NCBI GenBank assembly: GCA_003650255.1
Contig: QMOP01000068.1
Location: 1 to 6,790 of the forward strand
Direction: 5' to 3'
Source: Caldisericota bacterium
GTDB taxonomy: Bacteria > CG03 > B21-G15
Length of the DNA stretch: 6,790 nt
Part shown: piece after piece, positions 5,675-6,790 of the stretch
How the letters are laid out: every line of letters starts with the position of its first letter
Numbering within the stretch: position 1 is the first letter of the stretch
Program-made: the position numbers and the translations under genes
The notes under the pieces: model-generated
Told to the model about the DNA's origin: nothing
Seen by the model: only the letters and a program-made list of their open reading frames with translations
Databases searched by the model: none

Positions 5675-6267
5675 TTTTTAATACCAGATAAAACGACAAA
5701 ACTTCCCTCACCAAAACCAGGAAGTATTTCGTCCTTATACGGAATTAACAACTGATAAGATTCATCATAACTAAAACCTGTTTCTTTGAAAAAAATTAAA
5801 ATATCTTTAGGAGAATAAAAATTTGCTTCTTTATAAAATGGACTCTCCTTTTTCTGATAGAGTTTTCCAAGAACGCTTTCCTTATCTATAATACCAACTA
5901 CAACCTTTCCATTATCCTTCAATATTCTTTTTGTCTCTTTCAAAACCATTAAAGGATTTTTTACAAAACATATCGTAACTATAATAAGAGCAAAATCAAA
6001 AATTTCATCTTTAAAAGGGATATTCTCTGCCTGAGCATTTAAAACTTTTATACCCCTTTCCTTTGCTTTTAAAAGCATATTGAATGATGTATCTATTCCA
6101 TACTCTACACCTAAAGCATGTGCGAACCTTCCAGTTCCCACTCCAATCTCAATACCAAAACCAGAAAACCGAATTTTCTTTACTACTTCAACTTCCTTTA
6201 AAAATACATCTCTATTTTTATCATACCACTCATCATATCTTTCATAAAATTTATCAAACACTTCCAT
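5671..6267 (-). CDS. Class I SAM-dependent methyltransferase between two MinD-type ATPases
   Basis: This 198-residue protein has the size of a bare Rossmann-fold methyltransferase. Motif I is IEIGVGTGRFA (about residues 39-49), the acidic ribose-binding residue is D59 in YGIDTS, and AENIPF (80-85) is the usual adenine-side loop. A hydrophobic strand, LIIVTICFV, follows at 94-102, in the motif IV region. The N-terminus, FYERYDEWYD, matches the cap helix common in UbiE-like enzymes. The substrate cannot be read from sequence. The start at 6267 overlaps the end of the upstream ATPase gene by 14 bases and lacks a clear SD site, suggesting translational coupling. The stop TGA shares four bases (ATGA) with the next start. 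Sitting between two paired ATPases, it probably acts in the same pathway, either on a cofactor or on a protein. No membrane segment or signal peptide is seen. Confidence 0.85.
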   Translation of the reverse strand: MEVFDKFYERYDEWYDKNRDVFLKEVEVVKKIRFSGFGIEIGVGTGRFAHALGVEYGIDTSFNMLLKAKERGIKVLNAQAENIPFKDEIFDFALIIVTICFVKNPLMVLKETKRILKDNGKVVVGIIDKESVLGKLYQKKESPFYKEANFYSPKDILIFFKETGFSYDESYQLLIPYKDEILPGFGEGSFVVLSGIKK

Positions 6268-6790
6268 TTTCTTTAAACAGGGTTAATATCCTCTCCTCTA
6301 AATCAAGAAAATACTCTAAAGTAATTCTTCCTGAGGAATACTCTTTTGCAAATTCCATTGAAAAAGGAATTTTTAAAATTACATCAATATCCTCTTTTTC
6401 AGCAAACTCTTCAATAATATAATCATTCTCTCCACTCTTATTTATAACCAGACCCGCTTTTTTCCCAATCTCCTTAACAACTTCATATGCAATCTTTAAA
6501 TCAAAAAGTCCAAAAGGAGTGGGTTCAGTAACAAGAATAACATAATCAGCATCTTTTACAACCTCAACCATTGGACAACTTGCTCCAGGAGGAGAATCAA
6601 AAATAATAAAATCAACATCTCTTTTTAAATTCTTTTCTAAATAAGAAATAAGAGGAGTAGCACGTGCCTCAGATACATTCATTCTGGCATAACTAAAAAA
6701 AAGATTTTCTTTTATTTTACCTAAAAACATCTCTCCAACTTCTCTTTTTCCCTCACTTATGGCTTTAGTAGGACAAGCAAGCATACATCC
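6254..6790 (-). CDS. MinD-family P-loop ATPase with inserted ferredoxin domain, first copy (5' end outside window)
   Basis: The gene enters from the right edge, leaving 178 C-terminal residues. They begin GCMLACPTKAI, the second half of a 4Fe-4S ferredoxin motif, so the insert typical of this MinD subgroup (COG1149-like) is present but its first cysteines and the Walker A loop lie beyond 6790. The switch II/Walker B segment DSPPGASCPMVE and the later EPTPFGLFDL are hallmarks of this family. In this group ATP binding is thought to be coupled to Fe-S or electron handling in the cytoplasm, but the exact reaction is not established. The methionine at 6784 lies inside the ferredoxin motif and is not the start. 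The 3' end overlaps the next gene by 14 bases. A related full-length copy lies at 4814-5674; such paired copies may form a heterodimer (inference). Confidence 0.9.
   Translation of the reverse strand, partial: GCMLACPTKAISEGKREVGEMFLGKIKENLFFSYARMNVSEARATPLISYLEKNLKRDVDFIIFDSPPGASCPMVEVVKDADYVILVTEPTPFGLFDLKIAYEVVKEIGKKAGLVINKSGENDYIIEEFAEKEDIDVILKIPFSMEFAKEYSSGRITLEYFLDLEERILTLFKENGSV

Noticed and set aside
742..6267. The two methyltransferases as a recent tandem duplication
   Set aside because: Beyond the shared fold motifs their sequences differ throughout, including the N-terminal cap and the C-terminal strands.
1..6790. CRISPR arrays, tRNA or rRNA genes, transposases, attachment sites
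   Set aside because: Almost every base is within a coding gene and no repeat arrays, structured RNA pattern or recombinase gene was seen.

Overview
The window reads as a stretch of an AT-rich, anaerobe-like prokaryotic genome, most likely bacterial. Hand counts on sample lines give roughly 30-35% G+C for most of it. Strong Shine-Dalgarno (SD) sites, a FmdB-type zinc ribbon and a YggS-type PLP protein favour a bacterium. The MinD/ferredoxin ATPases are shared by anaerobic bacteria and archaea, so an archaeon is not strictly excluded. No specific taxon can be named from this sequence.

All eleven genes lie on the minus strand and are read from 6790 down to 1. No gap between genes exceeds 24 bases, and several neighbours overlap. 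I see no room for an internal terminator or a conventional promoter, so the block looks like one long operon or part of one. Both ends run off the window: the first gene lacks its 5' part and the last keeps only its first 17 codons.

In order of transcription: (1) a MinD-family ATPase with a ferredoxin insert (partial); (2) a class I SAM methyltransferase; (3) a second MinD-family ATPase with a complete two-cluster ferredoxin insert; (4) an Mrp/NBP35-type ATPase with a CxxC pair; (5) a CoA-disulfide-reductase/NADH-oxidase-like flavoprotein; (6) a YggS-type PLP protein; (7) a metallo-beta-lactamase-fold hydrolase; (8) a second class I methyltransferase; (9) a two-cluster ferredoxin with a C-terminal extension; (10) an MTH1187/YkoF-type thiamine-binding-fold protein; (11) the start of a FmdB-type zinc ribbon protein.

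The inferred theme is Fe-S or metal-cofactor handling. It rests on three deviant-Walker ATPases linked to Fe-S clusters, a free ferredoxin and a thiol/flavin oxidoreductase, with two small methyltransferases of unknown substrate. The target enzyme is not in view.

Genes 6 and 7 stand out. They are markedly richer in CpG and G+C than everything around them, the change falls at the gene junctions, and both junctions carry the same 8-base word. This suggests a two-gene cassette inserted into an older operon. Two computed starts are revised here on ribosome-binding-site evidence: the ferredoxin (to 739) and the Mrp protein (to 4817).
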